Source: a virus
Virus record (IMG/VR): IMGVR_UViG_3300047284_000055
Location: 1 to 38,938 of that record
Reading direction: 5' to 3' (one strand)
DNA: 38,938 nucleotides
Within the stretch, counting starts at the first letter, position 1; each line of letters begins with the position of its first letter. The notes below the pieces were generated by a model. The model saw only the letters and a list, made by a program, of their open reading frames with translations. It ran no database searches and was not told the origin of the DNA. The translations under genes were made by a program, and so were the position numbers. Of the stretch, positions 6,121 to 14,134 are shown one piece after another.

Positions 6121-6890
6121 AAACATTGGAATTAGTGTTGCAACCGCATAACGTGAAGATTGGCGATGTAACGCCAGACTACGAACCAAATATTACTGAG
6201 GATACGCTTTTTGTGTCCGATGGAGAGGTAGTTGGTTTTTATTTAAAGCAAATTCCTGAAAGCGTACGGAAGTATGTAGAAATAGCAAATGCAGAACTGT
6301 TAAGTGATAGAGTTCCTAAATCAGAAATGCGTAGATCAAGCGGATTACGCAATGAAGAAGCAGAGGTAAGGCAATATTCAACGATTATTGGCTCATGTGC
6401 GCCTAAACCGCATATGAAGCGTCCTTATCCAGCGATTTCTAGTGTCCATAATGTCAAATCAGCGCAAACATTTATCAAAGCGATGCTCCTCGCCTGTCAT
6501 GAGTCCGAGAATCTCATTCGAGAAATCGCGCCATCGGTTTTCGAGCGGCAGGAAAAAATTATCAATGAGAAGGTTCCACCAAAATGGCGATTCGGTAGAT
6601 TGTTCACCAGCAGCATTTCCAATTTCAACATTGCAGCAAACTATCATCGAGACGCAGGGAATCTGGAAGGATGTGCCAATGTCATCATCGCCAAAAAATC
6701 TCACGCTCGGGGAGGTAATACTACGATTCCTGACTATTCCGCTACTGTTGACAGTGCCGATAATTCGATGCTTGTATATCCTGCTTGGAGGAATGTACAT
6801 GGTGTTACGCCAATTGTTCCTTTGCGTGAAGATGGTTATCGCAATTCTTTGGTCTTTTATCCGTTGAAAGCGTTTACCGCGTATGAGTGA
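6117..6890 (+). CDS. TET/JBP-type 2-oxoglutarate Fe(II) dioxygenase
   Basis: The 257-residue protein has the iron-binding pattern of TET/JBP oxygenases: H177-R-D179 in NYHRDAGN, H228 in RNVHGV, and R242 in GYRNSLVFY for 2-oxoglutarate. Between them lie ANVIIAKKSHARGG and ADNSMLVYPAW, matching strands of the double-stranded beta-helix. Phage members oxidise the 5-methyl group of 5-methylcytosine, and JBP members that of thymine. Residues 1-100 are a poorly conserved N-terminal region. It overlaps the glycosyltransferase upstream and the Cys-rich gene downstream by a few bases, so one operon. I see no cytosine-5 methyltransferase gene in the window, so the substrate base is open. Confidence 0.82.
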   Translation: MKTLELVLQPHNVKIGDVTPDYEPNITEDTLFVSDGEVVGFYLKQIPESVRKYVEIANAELLSDRVPKSEMRRSSGLRNEEAEVRQYSTIIGSCAPKPHMKRPYPAISSVHNVKSAQTFIKAMLLACHESENLIREIAPSVFERQEKIINEKVPPKWRFGRLFTSSISNFNIAANYHRDAGNLEGCANVIIAKKSHARGGNTTIPDYSATVDSADNSMLVYPAWRNVHGVTPIVPLREDGYRNSLVFYPLKAFTAYE

Positions 6891-7146
6891 TTGTAAATAT
6901 TGCGAAACTGCAAAGGACAGGATATGCGGAAGTTACAATTTTGGGTGTCACGGATGCCGAGAGCGCGTGTTATTCGATGAGCCATGCAAAATTGTCAGGA
7001 AAGCATTAGCGGCACGAATTATTATTTGGGGTGAAATACCGGATTGGCAGCGTGAACCGTCTTGCGGATGTAAATACAAATGCAAACGAATGGAGGCCAT
7101 TGAAGGCGCGAGAATAGAAACGTCTATTCCGTATAACCGGAGGTAG
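6883..7146 (+). CDS. Cys-rich small phage protein
   Basis: The 87-residue protein has nine Cys: CKYCETAKDRIC at the N-terminus, GCHGCRERVL near residue 20, DEPC, and CGCKYKC near residue 62. The blocks GCHGCRERV, WGEIPDWQREP and CGCKYKCKR recur in small zinc-binding-looking phage proteins of unknown function. It starts eight bases inside the dioxygenase gene and has CCGGAGG of the next gene at its end. Its place in the modification operon may be meaningful or merely positional. Confidence 0.7.
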   Translation: MSDCKYCETAKDRICGSYNFGCHGCRERVLFDEPCKIVRKALAARIIIWGEIPDWQREPSCGCKYKCKRMEAIEGARIETSIPYNRR

Positions 7147-7147
7147 T

Positions 7148-7633
7148 ATGCCAATTAGGAAAACGAATCAGGGATGGTATTGGGGCAGTAAAGGACCATT
7201 TGCGACTAAGCAAAAGGCTATAGACGTAGGACGCGCTGCTCACGCAGCAGGATATAAGGAGGCAGTACAAATGGACAAAGACAAGGTTGTTAACTTTGCG
7301 TCAACTATGTTGCATAGTATTACCTGTGTACATATGCTTCACTTGAAGACAACGTCGTATGCCGCCCATATTGCTCTCAGCGAATACTATGAAAGCATTG
7401 ATGACCTAATAGATTTGTGGATAGAAGCGTATCAAGGAAAGTATGGTTTGATAGAGAAGTATGATGATTCATTTGAGGATCACGATAACGCGTTGGAATA
7501 CATGATTATGATGAGTGATTATGTAGCGGATATGCGTGTCCGGTTGCCAGAAGATAGCGAACTACAGAACATCATTGATGAAATGGTCGCTTTGATTGAC
7601 CGCACAATATACAAACTCAGAACATTTAAATAA
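7148..7633 (+). CDS. DUF5856-like helical protein with N-terminal extension
   Basis: The 161-residue protein has two parts. Residues 1-38 (GWYWGSKGPFATKQKAI and GRAAHAAGYKE) resemble a short module found at the start of several phage proteins. Residues 41-161 form a helical bundle (FASTMLHSITCVHMLHLKT, YYESIDDLIDLWIEAYQGKYGL) resembling DUF5856 phage proteins of unknown function. GGAGG lies before 7148. A second, stronger AAGGAGG (7256-7262) lies eight bases before an in-frame ATG at 7271, so a 120-residue form containing only the bundle may also be made. The stop overlaps the HNH gene start. Confidence 0.72.
   Translation: MPIRKTNQGWYWGSKGPFATKQKAIDVGRAAHAAGYKEAVQMDKDKVVNFASTMLHSITCVHMLHLKTTSYAAHIALSEYYESIDDLIDLWIEAYQGKYGLIEKYDDSFEDHDNALEYMIMMSDYVADMRVRLPEDSELQNIIDEMVALIDRTIYKLRTFK
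7256..7273 (+). promoter_or_regulatory. Internal Shine-Dalgarno site and in-frame start
   Basis: AAGGAGG, perfectly complementary to the 16S rRNA tail, sits eight bases before an in-frame ATG inside the 7148 gene. The start separates the N-terminal module from the helical bundle, which is what a real internal initiation site would do. Confidence 0.5.
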
Positions 7634-8100
7634 TGCCGACAGTTCCCAAACAAGGTAAGTGTCAAACACTTGGTTGCAAAAACAATCGGGCTAAGTTTGG
7701 CGCACATTGTACGGAACACGGAGGCACTGACGCATTTCCAAGCAAGCGATACAACATCACCAGTGGACGCAAAGAAGCAATGGCGATGTACAAAACAAAG
7801 CATTGGGAAAGTATGAGGAAAGCGCAATTGTCGGCTCATCCGTTATGTGCTGGCTGTTTATCGGGTGGACGCATTGCTCAAGCATCACAGGTTGACCACG
7901 TATTCCCATGGCAACAAATTGGTGACCATGCATTCTTCCGTAATATCTTTCAGTCGCTATGTACTGAATGCCACTCATCAAAAACAGGGATGGAAAAGCA
8001 TGGTGTGTTCCGCAGGTACGGTCAGCCCCATATGGAATACAAAGCAGAAGATTACGAACGAGTGATGCGATTGATATACGATGCCGAAGAAAATAATTAA
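7633..8100 (+). CDS. HNH endonuclease next to terminase
   Basis: The 155-residue protein has an N-terminal Cys/His cluster (C10, C15, C26, H29) and a C-terminal HNH domain. The domain shows HPLCAGC with structural Cys 72 and 75, QVDHVFPW with the catalytic D88-H89, and SLCTECHSSKT with C110 and C113. HNH proteins encoded directly before the small terminase are known to assist DNA packaging and cos cleavage in HK97-type phages. The order HNH, small terminase, large terminase, portal is that arrangement. It overlaps the 7148 gene by one base. Confidence 0.9.
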   Translation: MPTVPKQGKCQTLGCKNNRAKFGAHCTEHGGTDAFPSKRYNITSGRKEAMAMYKTKHWESMRKAQLSAHPLCAGCLSGGRIAQASQVDHVFPWQQIGDHAFFRNIFQSLCTECHSSKTGMEKHGVFRRYGQPHMEYKAEDYERVMRLIYDAEENN

Positions 8101-8220
8101 TTAAAAAATAATTTTTTGGATTAGAAACTTAAAAAATTGCCCTATATATAGCAGCAAGCGCGCGACCAATCTTCCACAAAGTAATTTGGGGAAGGGGGGT
8201 GTCAGCGGGAAGGAAAAGTC
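8101..8220. other. Intergenic region before small terminase, possible cos or promoter
   Basis: The 120 bases are very AT-rich at first, including the dyad AAAAAAT-A-ATTTTTT (8103-8117) and TATATA (8143-8148) as a weak -10 candidate. A G-rich tract follows (8188-8199) and GGGAAGGA supplies the ribosome-binding site for 8221. Cohesive-end sites of HK97-type phages lie next to the HNH/terminase genes, so this is where I would expect one. No cos consensus can be proved by eye. Confidence 0.35.
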
Positions 8221-8694
8221 ATGGGAAATAAAAAACCGCCGGAACTCCATTTGATTGATGGAACGACTCCACGCAAGGGAATGCCTTCCTCACTTCCGGA
8301 ATCCATCAAAAAAAGAATTCCACGCGCTGAGTGGATGGACAGACCGGAACAATGGAACAAAGAAAAATTCATAGAAGAAACTTCCGAGTTTTTGTATTCC
8401 GTTTATGGAATTGGCAACGATCAGGATAAGCACACGCTGGCGATGCTTGCGGATCATATTGACTTGTATGTGAAATGCACAAAAGGAATTGCAAAAAATG
8501 GTGTCATCACACAATTCAATAATGGGCAAACGGTAGGACCGAATCCGTATATCCCAATACGGAATAAGACCATGACAATCATTATCCAGTTGATGAATGA
8601 ACTTGGACTAACTCCGCGTAGCCGATTGTCCGCTGGCAAAATGGAACAGGAAAGTCCGGTTGCTCAGTTCCTTAAAGGACCACTAGCGCAATGA
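8221..8694 (+). CDS. terS: Terminase small subunit, P27 family
   Basis: The 157-residue protein begins MGNKKPPELHLIDGTTPRKG, a typical start of P27-family small terminases. It has a helical DNA-binding region and ends with MNELGLTPRSRLSAGK, the family's conserved LGLTP-SR motif. It recognises the packaging start and loads the large subunit. GGAAGGA precedes the ATG, and the stop overlaps the large terminase start by four bases. Confidence 0.9.
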   Translation: MGNKKPPELHLIDGTTPRKGMPSSLPESIKKRIPRAEWMDRPEQWNKEKFIEETSEFLYSVYGIGNDQDKHTLAMLADHIDLYVKCTKGIAKNGVITQFNNGQTVGPNPYIPIRNKTMTIIIQLMNELGLTPRSRLSAGKMEQESPVAQFLKGPLAQ

Positions 8695-10364
8695 ACTGGC
8701 AAGACGGTGTTGTATATGCGCGTGATGTAGCGAAAGGCGAAATTAACGTATGCCGCGATGTTCGTTTAGCCTGTCAGCGTTTTATCAATCAATATGAGAA
8801 TCAAGAATGGCAATACGTTTTTGATGAGCGGTTTCCACAACACGTTTTAAATTTTGCCGCTACGCTAGTTCACACCAAAGGACCACAAGCCGGTCAACCT
8901 GTAGTATTAGAACCATTCCAAATTCTTTTAATTTGTGCGGTATATGGTTTTCGCAAAAAAAGCGATTTAACCGCAAGGATGGTCACAGACGTAATACTAT
9001 TTATTCCACGCAAAGCAGGTAAGTCAACGCTGACAGCAGCAATCGCATTATATGAATTGTTATGCGGGGAAGCAGGTGCAGAAGTATTTACATTGGCAAC
9101 CAGCAGGGAACAGGCAACCATTGTGTTCGACGCTGCAAAAGGGTTTGTTGAAAATATGCCTACAGAACTGGCAAATATGTTCAACCCAAGTAAATACAGT
9201 ATTAGCAAACGCGGTGACACCCAAACGATGTTTAAAGCATTAAGCCGTGACACCAAAAAAACGGGTGACGGTAAAAACCCTTCATGCGTCATCATTGACG
9301 AAGCAGCACAAATCATTGATCGCAACAGTATAGAAGTATTACATTCCGGTATGGTGGCGCGGAAAAATCCTTTGCGGATTTACATCACGACTGCTTCATT
9401 TACCAAAGACACTAAGTTTTACGAAGATTATTCTTTGTTTCGTGCGCGATTGATGGGCGAAGCAGAAGACAATCCGCGATGGTTTGGTTTGCTGTATGGG
9501 CTGGACATGGGCGACGATTGGCGCGACCCAAACATATGGGCAAAAGCAAACCCGATGCATGGCATTAGTATTTTTGAAGATTCAATTTTTCAAAGAGCAG
9601 AAGAAGCCAAGCATAAGCCAGCAGCGTTAAATGAATTCTTATGTAAGACGCTAAACATCTTTGTTTCTGCCAACGCAGCATGGATTGATCGCGCTCATTG
9701 GGATGACTCAAAAAGTATTATCACTGTTCCACGTGAAACGCCAGAAGCAGTATTTATTGGATTTGACTTGGCAGCGACCCGTGATTTGAATGCAGTTTGT
9801 ACTTTAAAACGATATGGCGAAATGGATTATGAAGCGCATTGGAAATTCTTTTTGCCAGAAGAAGGATTAAACCTAATACCTAAACATTATGCGGATATAT
9901 TCCGCGTTGCAATAAAAAGTAATATATTAAAAATTACGGAAGGTAACGTAATGGATGATCGTGAAATTTCCGAATACATAAAACAAGAATGCGGGAAGTA
10001 TGATGTAAAAGAAGTAGGATACGATGCTTATAATGCGGCATCTTTAGTTGCTCGCTTGCATGATGAAGGAATACCTGTTAAAAAGGTTGGACAAGGCATG
10101 GCGGTTTTAAATAATCCGTCAAAATATGTTGAGAAATTGATTCTAAACAATAAAATAAAACATGACGGAAATCCATTTCTTGGCTGGCAATTAGGCAATT
10201 GCGAAGTCTTTGCAGATGTAAACGGAAATATTAAAATCCGCAAAAATGAAGCGGATAAAGCAGCAAAAGTTGACGGAATAATTGCATTAATCATTGCTGC
10301 ACATTGTTCGCTGGACAATCCATTCGTTTCAAATAGTTTTGGTTTCAGAAGTTTTCAGATGTAA
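8691..10364 (+). CDS. terL: Terminase large subunit
   Basis: The 557-residue packaging motor has an ATPase domain with Walker A PRKAGKST (106-113) and Walker B CVIIDEA (199-205). The RNase H-like nuclease domain has its acidic triad at D359 (GFDLA), D445 (GYDAY) and D528 (KVDGI). Length and motifs fit the HK97-type large terminase family. It pumps DNA into the prohead through the portal and cuts concatemers. A 24-base gap separates it from the portal gene. Confidence 0.97.
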   Translation: MNWQDGVVYARDVAKGEINVCRDVRLACQRFINQYENQEWQYVFDERFPQHVLNFAATLVHTKGPQAGQPVVLEPFQILLICAVYGFRKKSDLTARMVTDVILFIPRKAGKSTLTAAIALYELLCGEAGAEVFTLATSREQATIVFDAAKGFVENMPTELANMFNPSKYSISKRGDTQTMFKALSRDTKKTGDGKNPSCVIIDEAAQIIDRNSIEVLHSGMVARKNPLRIYITTASFTKDTKFYEDYSLFRARLMGEAEDNPRWFGLLYGLDMGDDWRDPNIWAKANPMHGISIFEDSIFQRAEEAKHKPAALNEFLCKTLNIFVSANAAWIDRAHWDDSKSIITVPRETPEAVFIGFDLAATRDLNAVCTLKRYGEMDYEAHWKFFLPEEGLNLIPKHYADIFRVAIKSNILKITEGNVMDDREISEYIKQECGKYDVKEVGYDAYNAASLVARLHDEGIPVKKVGQGMAVLNNPSKYVEKLILNNKIKHDGNPFLGWQLGNCEVFADVNGNIKIRKNEADKAAKVDGIIALIIAAHCSLDNPFVSNSFGFRSFQM

Positions 10365-10388
10365 TACATTAAAAAATTTGAGGCAAAC

Positions 10389-11783
10389 ATGGGATTGTTT
10401 GACATATTCAGAGGGAAAAAGCAGCAAATAAACGAGGCAAACGTAGTCCTCGGTCAAATGCAATTAGGTAACCAAGTAGTCATTGGTAACCAAAACAAAC
10501 AACCTGCTCAACAATTACTATACGTCACAACATCCAGTTCTACTGTTGCCGGTAGAACTTTGGATATGTCCGCGTTAACACGCAATTCAACCGTTATGGG
10601 ATGTGTGGGTGTTAAGGCAAGAGCATTATCCCAATGCAGTATTAGTATTATGTCGAAGTCCGAGGACGGTACATTTATTAATGCTGTAACTGATCCCACT
10701 GTAGGACCAAGAGATAAATCGAAAGCGAAACAAGTTTTAAGTCTGTTGCAAAACCCGAATAATTTCCAAAGCCAATATGAGTTTTGGTATCAGTGGTGTA
10801 TGTGGCAAGACCTCGCTGGCGAATCATTTACGTTATGGTGGCGCAAAGATCAGAAGGACAGCAGCGCAACACCAATGGAGATGTACAACCTAGATTCCAC
10901 GTTAATTACGGTCAAACTATCTGACACTAGGTATCCGCTATATGTATTAAGTAGTCCGTCTTATGGTTTTTCCAAAGATCAGCCGCTTGATTATTATCAG
11001 GTGATGCACGTTAAAGAAGCGGCATGGCAAGGATCATCCGGTTTTAACAAAGGCATTTTGGCTACGGAACTGGTTGCGCTAGACCAAGATATTGATGTTT
11101 ATGCAAACTTTATAATGCAGAATGGCGCAAAACCATCCGGCTTATTTATGACGGATCAGGTTATTCCAGACGCTAAATATAAAGAAATTGCAGCACGTAT
11201 TAAAGAAGCGTGGAATAGTCTTATGGGCAGTCGCGCTAATGATCCAAGCAAACCCGGACAAGGTATGTTGCTAGATCAAGGCATGAAGTATGAGCCGGTG
11301 AAAATGCTGACGCTGCAAGATGCAGACGCGGCAAATTTAAAGGTTCAAACTATGAAGCGGATTTGTGGTTTGTTCGGTGTTCCACCAGCAATGCTTGGCA
11401 TTGCAGACCAAAAGTATAATAATACTCAAACGATGCTTGATGAGTTTTATAAAACTGTCATGTATCCGATGATTATCAATATTGAGCAAAAATTAAATAA
11501 ATCGCTACTAAAAGGATACCCAAATCTATGTGTGCGTTTTGACACAAAAGATTTCTTAAAAGGCGCGGCACTTGACCAAATGAATTTTGTGTCGGCTGGA
11601 ATTAACGCAGGTATTATGACCGTCAATGAAGCGCGTGAATATTTAAATATGGCGCAAATTGAAGGGGCAGACGAATTAAAAGACAACGCGACAGAACCGG
11701 ATCCTATTCCCGGAACTTCGCCACAAGATACTGGTGGTGGTGGTGGCAATCAAACTCGGCGCATGAATATTGGAACGACATGA
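10389..11783 (+). CDS. Portal protein, HK97 type
   Basis: The 464-residue protein starts MGLFDIFRGKK, the usual HK97 portal N-terminus. It contains the stem and wing signatures DYYQVMHVKEA, KRICGLFGVPPAMLGI and MNFVSAGINAGIMTVNEAREYLNM. A low-complexity Pro/Gly-rich tail (GTSPQDTGGGGGN) ends it. It forms the dodecameric ring at one capsid vertex through which DNA enters. The TGA overlaps the ATG of the small ORF at 11780. Confidence 0.96.
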   Translation: MGLFDIFRGKKQQINEANVVLGQMQLGNQVVIGNQNKQPAQQLLYVTTSSSTVAGRTLDMSALTRNSTVMGCVGVKARALSQCSISIMSKSEDGTFINAVTDPTVGPRDKSKAKQVLSLLQNPNNFQSQYEFWYQWCMWQDLAGESFTLWWRKDQKDSSATPMEMYNLDSTLITVKLSDTRYPLYVLSSPSYGFSKDQPLDYYQVMHVKEAAWQGSSGFNKGILATELVALDQDIDVYANFIMQNGAKPSGLFMTDQVIPDAKYKEIAARIKEAWNSLMGSRANDPSKPGQGMLLDQGMKYEPVKMLTLQDADAANLKVQTMKRICGLFGVPPAMLGIADQKYNNTQTMLDEFYKTVMYPMIINIEQKLNKSLLKGYPNLCVRFDTKDFLKGAALDQMNFVSAGINAGIMTVNEAREYLNMAQIEGADELKDNATEPDPIPGTSPQDTGGGGGNQTRRMNIGTT

Positions 11784-11995
11784 ATCGACAAATGAAATTT
11801 GCCGTGACATTATTATCTTCACAAATTAAAACATCTAATGTTAGACTTCCGGCAATTGATCCACCCCATAAGATACGAGATGACAATCAATCTATTAAAA
11901 ATGGGGTGATAAATGAAGAATGTGACATTCGTATGCGAAGCGAGGGTGAGCCTCCAATCAAGCGCAAACGAGGCAGACCAAGAACCAAGCGGTAA
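11780..11995 (+). CDS. Small basic ORF with AT-hook-like tail
   Basis: A 71-residue frame starts within the portal stop (ATGA) and fills the 129-base gap before the protease gene, then overlaps that gene by 83 bases in another frame. The C-terminus KRKRGRPRTKR matches the AT-hook core RGRP with basic flanks, which would bind the minor groove of AT-rich DNA. The upstream ribosome-binding site is weak. It could be a real coupled gene or a chance frame; the exact filling of the gap favours a gene. Confidence 0.42.
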   Translation: MNRQMKFAVTLLSSQIKTSNVRLPAIDPPHKIRDDNQSIKNGVINEECDIRMRSEGEPPIKRKRGRPRTKR

Positions 11996-12710
11996 ACTGG
12001 AAGCAGTTGTTACTACTTGGGGACCGCGTGAAGGCGCAGATGGTCGCCGGTTTAATTATCAGCCAGAAGGATTTGCCGATTGGATGAAGGAGTATGAGGC
12101 GAATGGGCGACCATTGCCAATGTTCCTAAACCATAACGATCATGGAATGCCGGTCGGCGAATGGACACAATTTGAAATGACCGATGACGGTATGAAAGCG
12201 GCAGGACGCTTGTACCTAAATACTGTTGGCGGTTCCGATCTTTACCAAATCCTAAAAGAATCTCCTTCCATGTTTGGTGGCGTTTCTGTTGGCGCATATG
12301 CGGAAGAAGCGCGATGGGTTGATGGAGAAGGTAATCCACTAATGTCAGGCGATGATGACGAAGAAGGATATTTCCAAATTACCAAAGGTGGTTTGCGCGA
12401 AGTATCTGTTGTCATGTATCCCAATAATCCAAATGCAGAAATCCAAAAACTAGAAGCATTTGGAATTGACGGAAAAATAAACCCAAGAGTTCTAGAGCGT
12501 ATTCTGCGTGATGCAGGACTCGCCAAGAAAGATGCGACTGCCGCATCTAGTATCTTCAAGAAAGTATTAGAACAGCGTGACGCTACTAATACTCTTGAGG
12601 ACACGCCTAATCGGAGTGAATCTGATGCGGCAGTGGAGGAAGCCGAAGCAATTGTTGCTGCGTTAGAACAGCATATGTTGTTAAAGGCATTGGAAAAACG
12701 TCTTAAGTAG
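11913..12710 (+). CDS. Prohead protease, HK97 family
   Basis: The 265-residue protein has the HK97 prohead protease core. MFLNHNDHGMPVGEW holds the catalytic His (H74 or H77), GGVSVGAYAEE holds Ser125, and LREVSVVMYPNNPNA is the conserved motif after it. The C-terminal 80 residues are helical and likely scaffold-like. It enters the prohead and removes the delta domain of the capsid protein before DNA packaging. GGGGTGATAAATG provides the start signal; the capsid gene follows after ten bases. Confidence 0.93.
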   Translation: MKNVTFVCEARVSLQSSANEADQEPSGKLEAVVTTWGPREGADGRRFNYQPEGFADWMKEYEANGRPLPMFLNHNDHGMPVGEWTQFEMTDDGMKAAGRLYLNTVGGSDLYQILKESPSMFGGVSVGAYAEEARWVDGEGNPLMSGDDDEEGYFQITKGGLREVSVVMYPNNPNAEIQKLEAFGIDGKINPRVLERILRDAGLAKKDATAASSIFKKVLEQRDATNTLEDTPNRSESDAAVEEAEAIVAALEQHMLLKALEKRLK

Positions 12711-12720
12711 AGGGATCATC

Positions 12721-14079
12721 ATGTCTATTGAAAAAATTCTAGAAAAAGTTGACGCTATTGAAGCGTCAAACATCGCCAAAATTGAGGAAGTAAAAACTCA
12801 AATGGTGGAAGATGTAAACAAAACTGTTGATGCAGTTAAGTCTGAATTGGCAGAACAAGTAGCAGCACTAGAAGCAAAAGTCGCTTCTATCGGTTCGCCT
12901 GAAATTATTCGTGCGCCAACCAAAACAGTTCGTGGTGATGTAAACCGTCGCGTTCGTGAACAACTCGCAGCGTTCACAAAACAAGGTGGCAACAAACTAC
13001 ATCAAGAAATCAAACTGTGGGAAAGCGAAGATCAACACGCAGCATACATGACCGAAGCATCAACGCTGACTGGTTCTGGTGCTGGCATTGGTGGTCGTAC
13101 TGCGTATGATCCAGTGTTCCATAAACTGCGTTTGCTAAACCCAATGCGAGGCGTTTCCCGTCAAGTTTCTACTGACGGTTCTACGTATCAGTTCCGCGCT
13201 AAAACCGGCGACGCTGGTGCAGCATGGGGATATGCAATTCAGAACAACGGCGCAGCAACAACCGAAGCAACGTCGATTTGGCAACTGAATATGCAAGATA
13301 TTAATGTCCAGTTCCCAATTCGTACCGCAGCACTAGATGATATTGATGGTCTGGAAGCAAATGTAGTTGACGATATGCTGCAAGAATTCTCGCAGCAAGA
13401 AGGTCTGTCCATGATCCTTAACAACGATCAGGCTGGATCAACAACAACCGCATACGGCGCAACAAATGGTTTGCGTGGTCTAAACCAATATCCGGGCGCA
13501 AATGCTTCCTACACTGGCGGCACTATTTCTACTGCTTCGTTTGGTAGTAGCGGAACTGCGTCAACCGATGGTTTGCATAACATTGCTACCTATGACCAAA
13601 TCACAACCAATGCAGCAGGTTCGGCAAACAATGTGACTTTTGCAGATATTGTGAACTTCCTACATAACTTGCCACAGCAATATTGGAGTGCAGGAAATAA
13701 ATTTATCATTAATCCAATTATGCTTGCTGGTATTCGTGGTTTGGTTGATGACAACGGCACTCCAGTATTTGAGCGTATGTCGCCATTGGTGTACGAAGGT
13801 ATTGTTGGCAAACTGATGGGTTACGATGTTGTCGTTAACTCCTATCTGGAAAGTCCTATTGCTGCTGGTGCATCTCCCGGAACCAATAGCCAATATCCAA
13901 TGTACTTTGGTGACTTTACGCGTGGTCATACCATTGTTGATCGTTTGAGCATGGTGTTGCGTCGTTATGAACAGACACAGCCCGGATTCATTACCTTCTA
14001 TGGTGAGAAGCGTCTGGCTACGTCTGTGGTTGATCCGTTTAGCATTATCCGTTATCGCTCAACGGCGACTGGTGCTTAA
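12721..14079 (+). CDS. Major capsid protein 1, with delta domain
   Basis: The 452-residue HK97-fold capsid protein has an N-terminal delta (scaffold) region of about 105 residues with heptad-like coiled coil (IEEVKTQMVEDVNKTV; LAEQVAALEAKV). The shell domain starts near LTGSGAGIGGRT (116-127). Shared capsid signatures are AALDDIDGLEANVVDDM, EFSQQEG, NNDQAGSTTTAYG, NGLRGL and the C-terminal PGFITFYGEKR. The delta domain would be cut off by the protease encoded upstream. A close paralogue without the delta domain follows (14135). This is probably the main shell subunit. Confidence 0.95.
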   Translation: MSIEKILEKVDAIEASNIAKIEEVKTQMVEDVNKTVDAVKSELAEQVAALEAKVASIGSPEIIRAPTKTVRGDVNRRVREQLAAFTKQGGNKLHQEIKLWESEDQHAAYMTEASTLTGSGAGIGGRTAYDPVFHKLRLLNPMRGVSRQVSTDGSTYQFRAKTGDAGAAWGYAIQNNGAATTEATSIWQLNMQDINVQFPIRTAALDDIDGLEANVVDDMLQEFSQQEGLSMILNNDQAGSTTTAYGATNGLRGLNQYPGANASYTGGTISTASFGSSGTASTDGLHNIATYDQITTNAAGSANNVTFADIVNFLHNLPQQYWSAGNKFIINPIMLAGIRGLVDDNGTPVFERMSPLVYEGIVGKLMGYDVVVNSYLESPIAAGASPGTNSQYPMYFGDFTRGHTIVDRLSMVLRRYEQTQPGFITFYGEKRLATSVVDPFSIIRYRSTATGA

Positions 14080-14080
14080 T

Positions 14081-14110
14081 GAAGCGGGGAAGGGAAACCT
14101 TCCCCTCTTT
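14081..14110 (+). terminator. GNRA-capped stem-loop between the two capsid genes
   Basis: An 8-pair perfect stem GGGGAAGG (14086-14093) with CCTTCCCC (14098-14105) is capped by the tetraloop GAAA. It is extended below one mismatch by GAAG/CTTT. Only a short T-rich tail follows, so it may be a leaky terminator or a 3' mRNA stabiliser. Either way it would set the first capsid protein above the second in amount. Confidence 0.6.
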
Positions 14111-14134
14111 GTATAACTATTGGGGAAAGATCAC

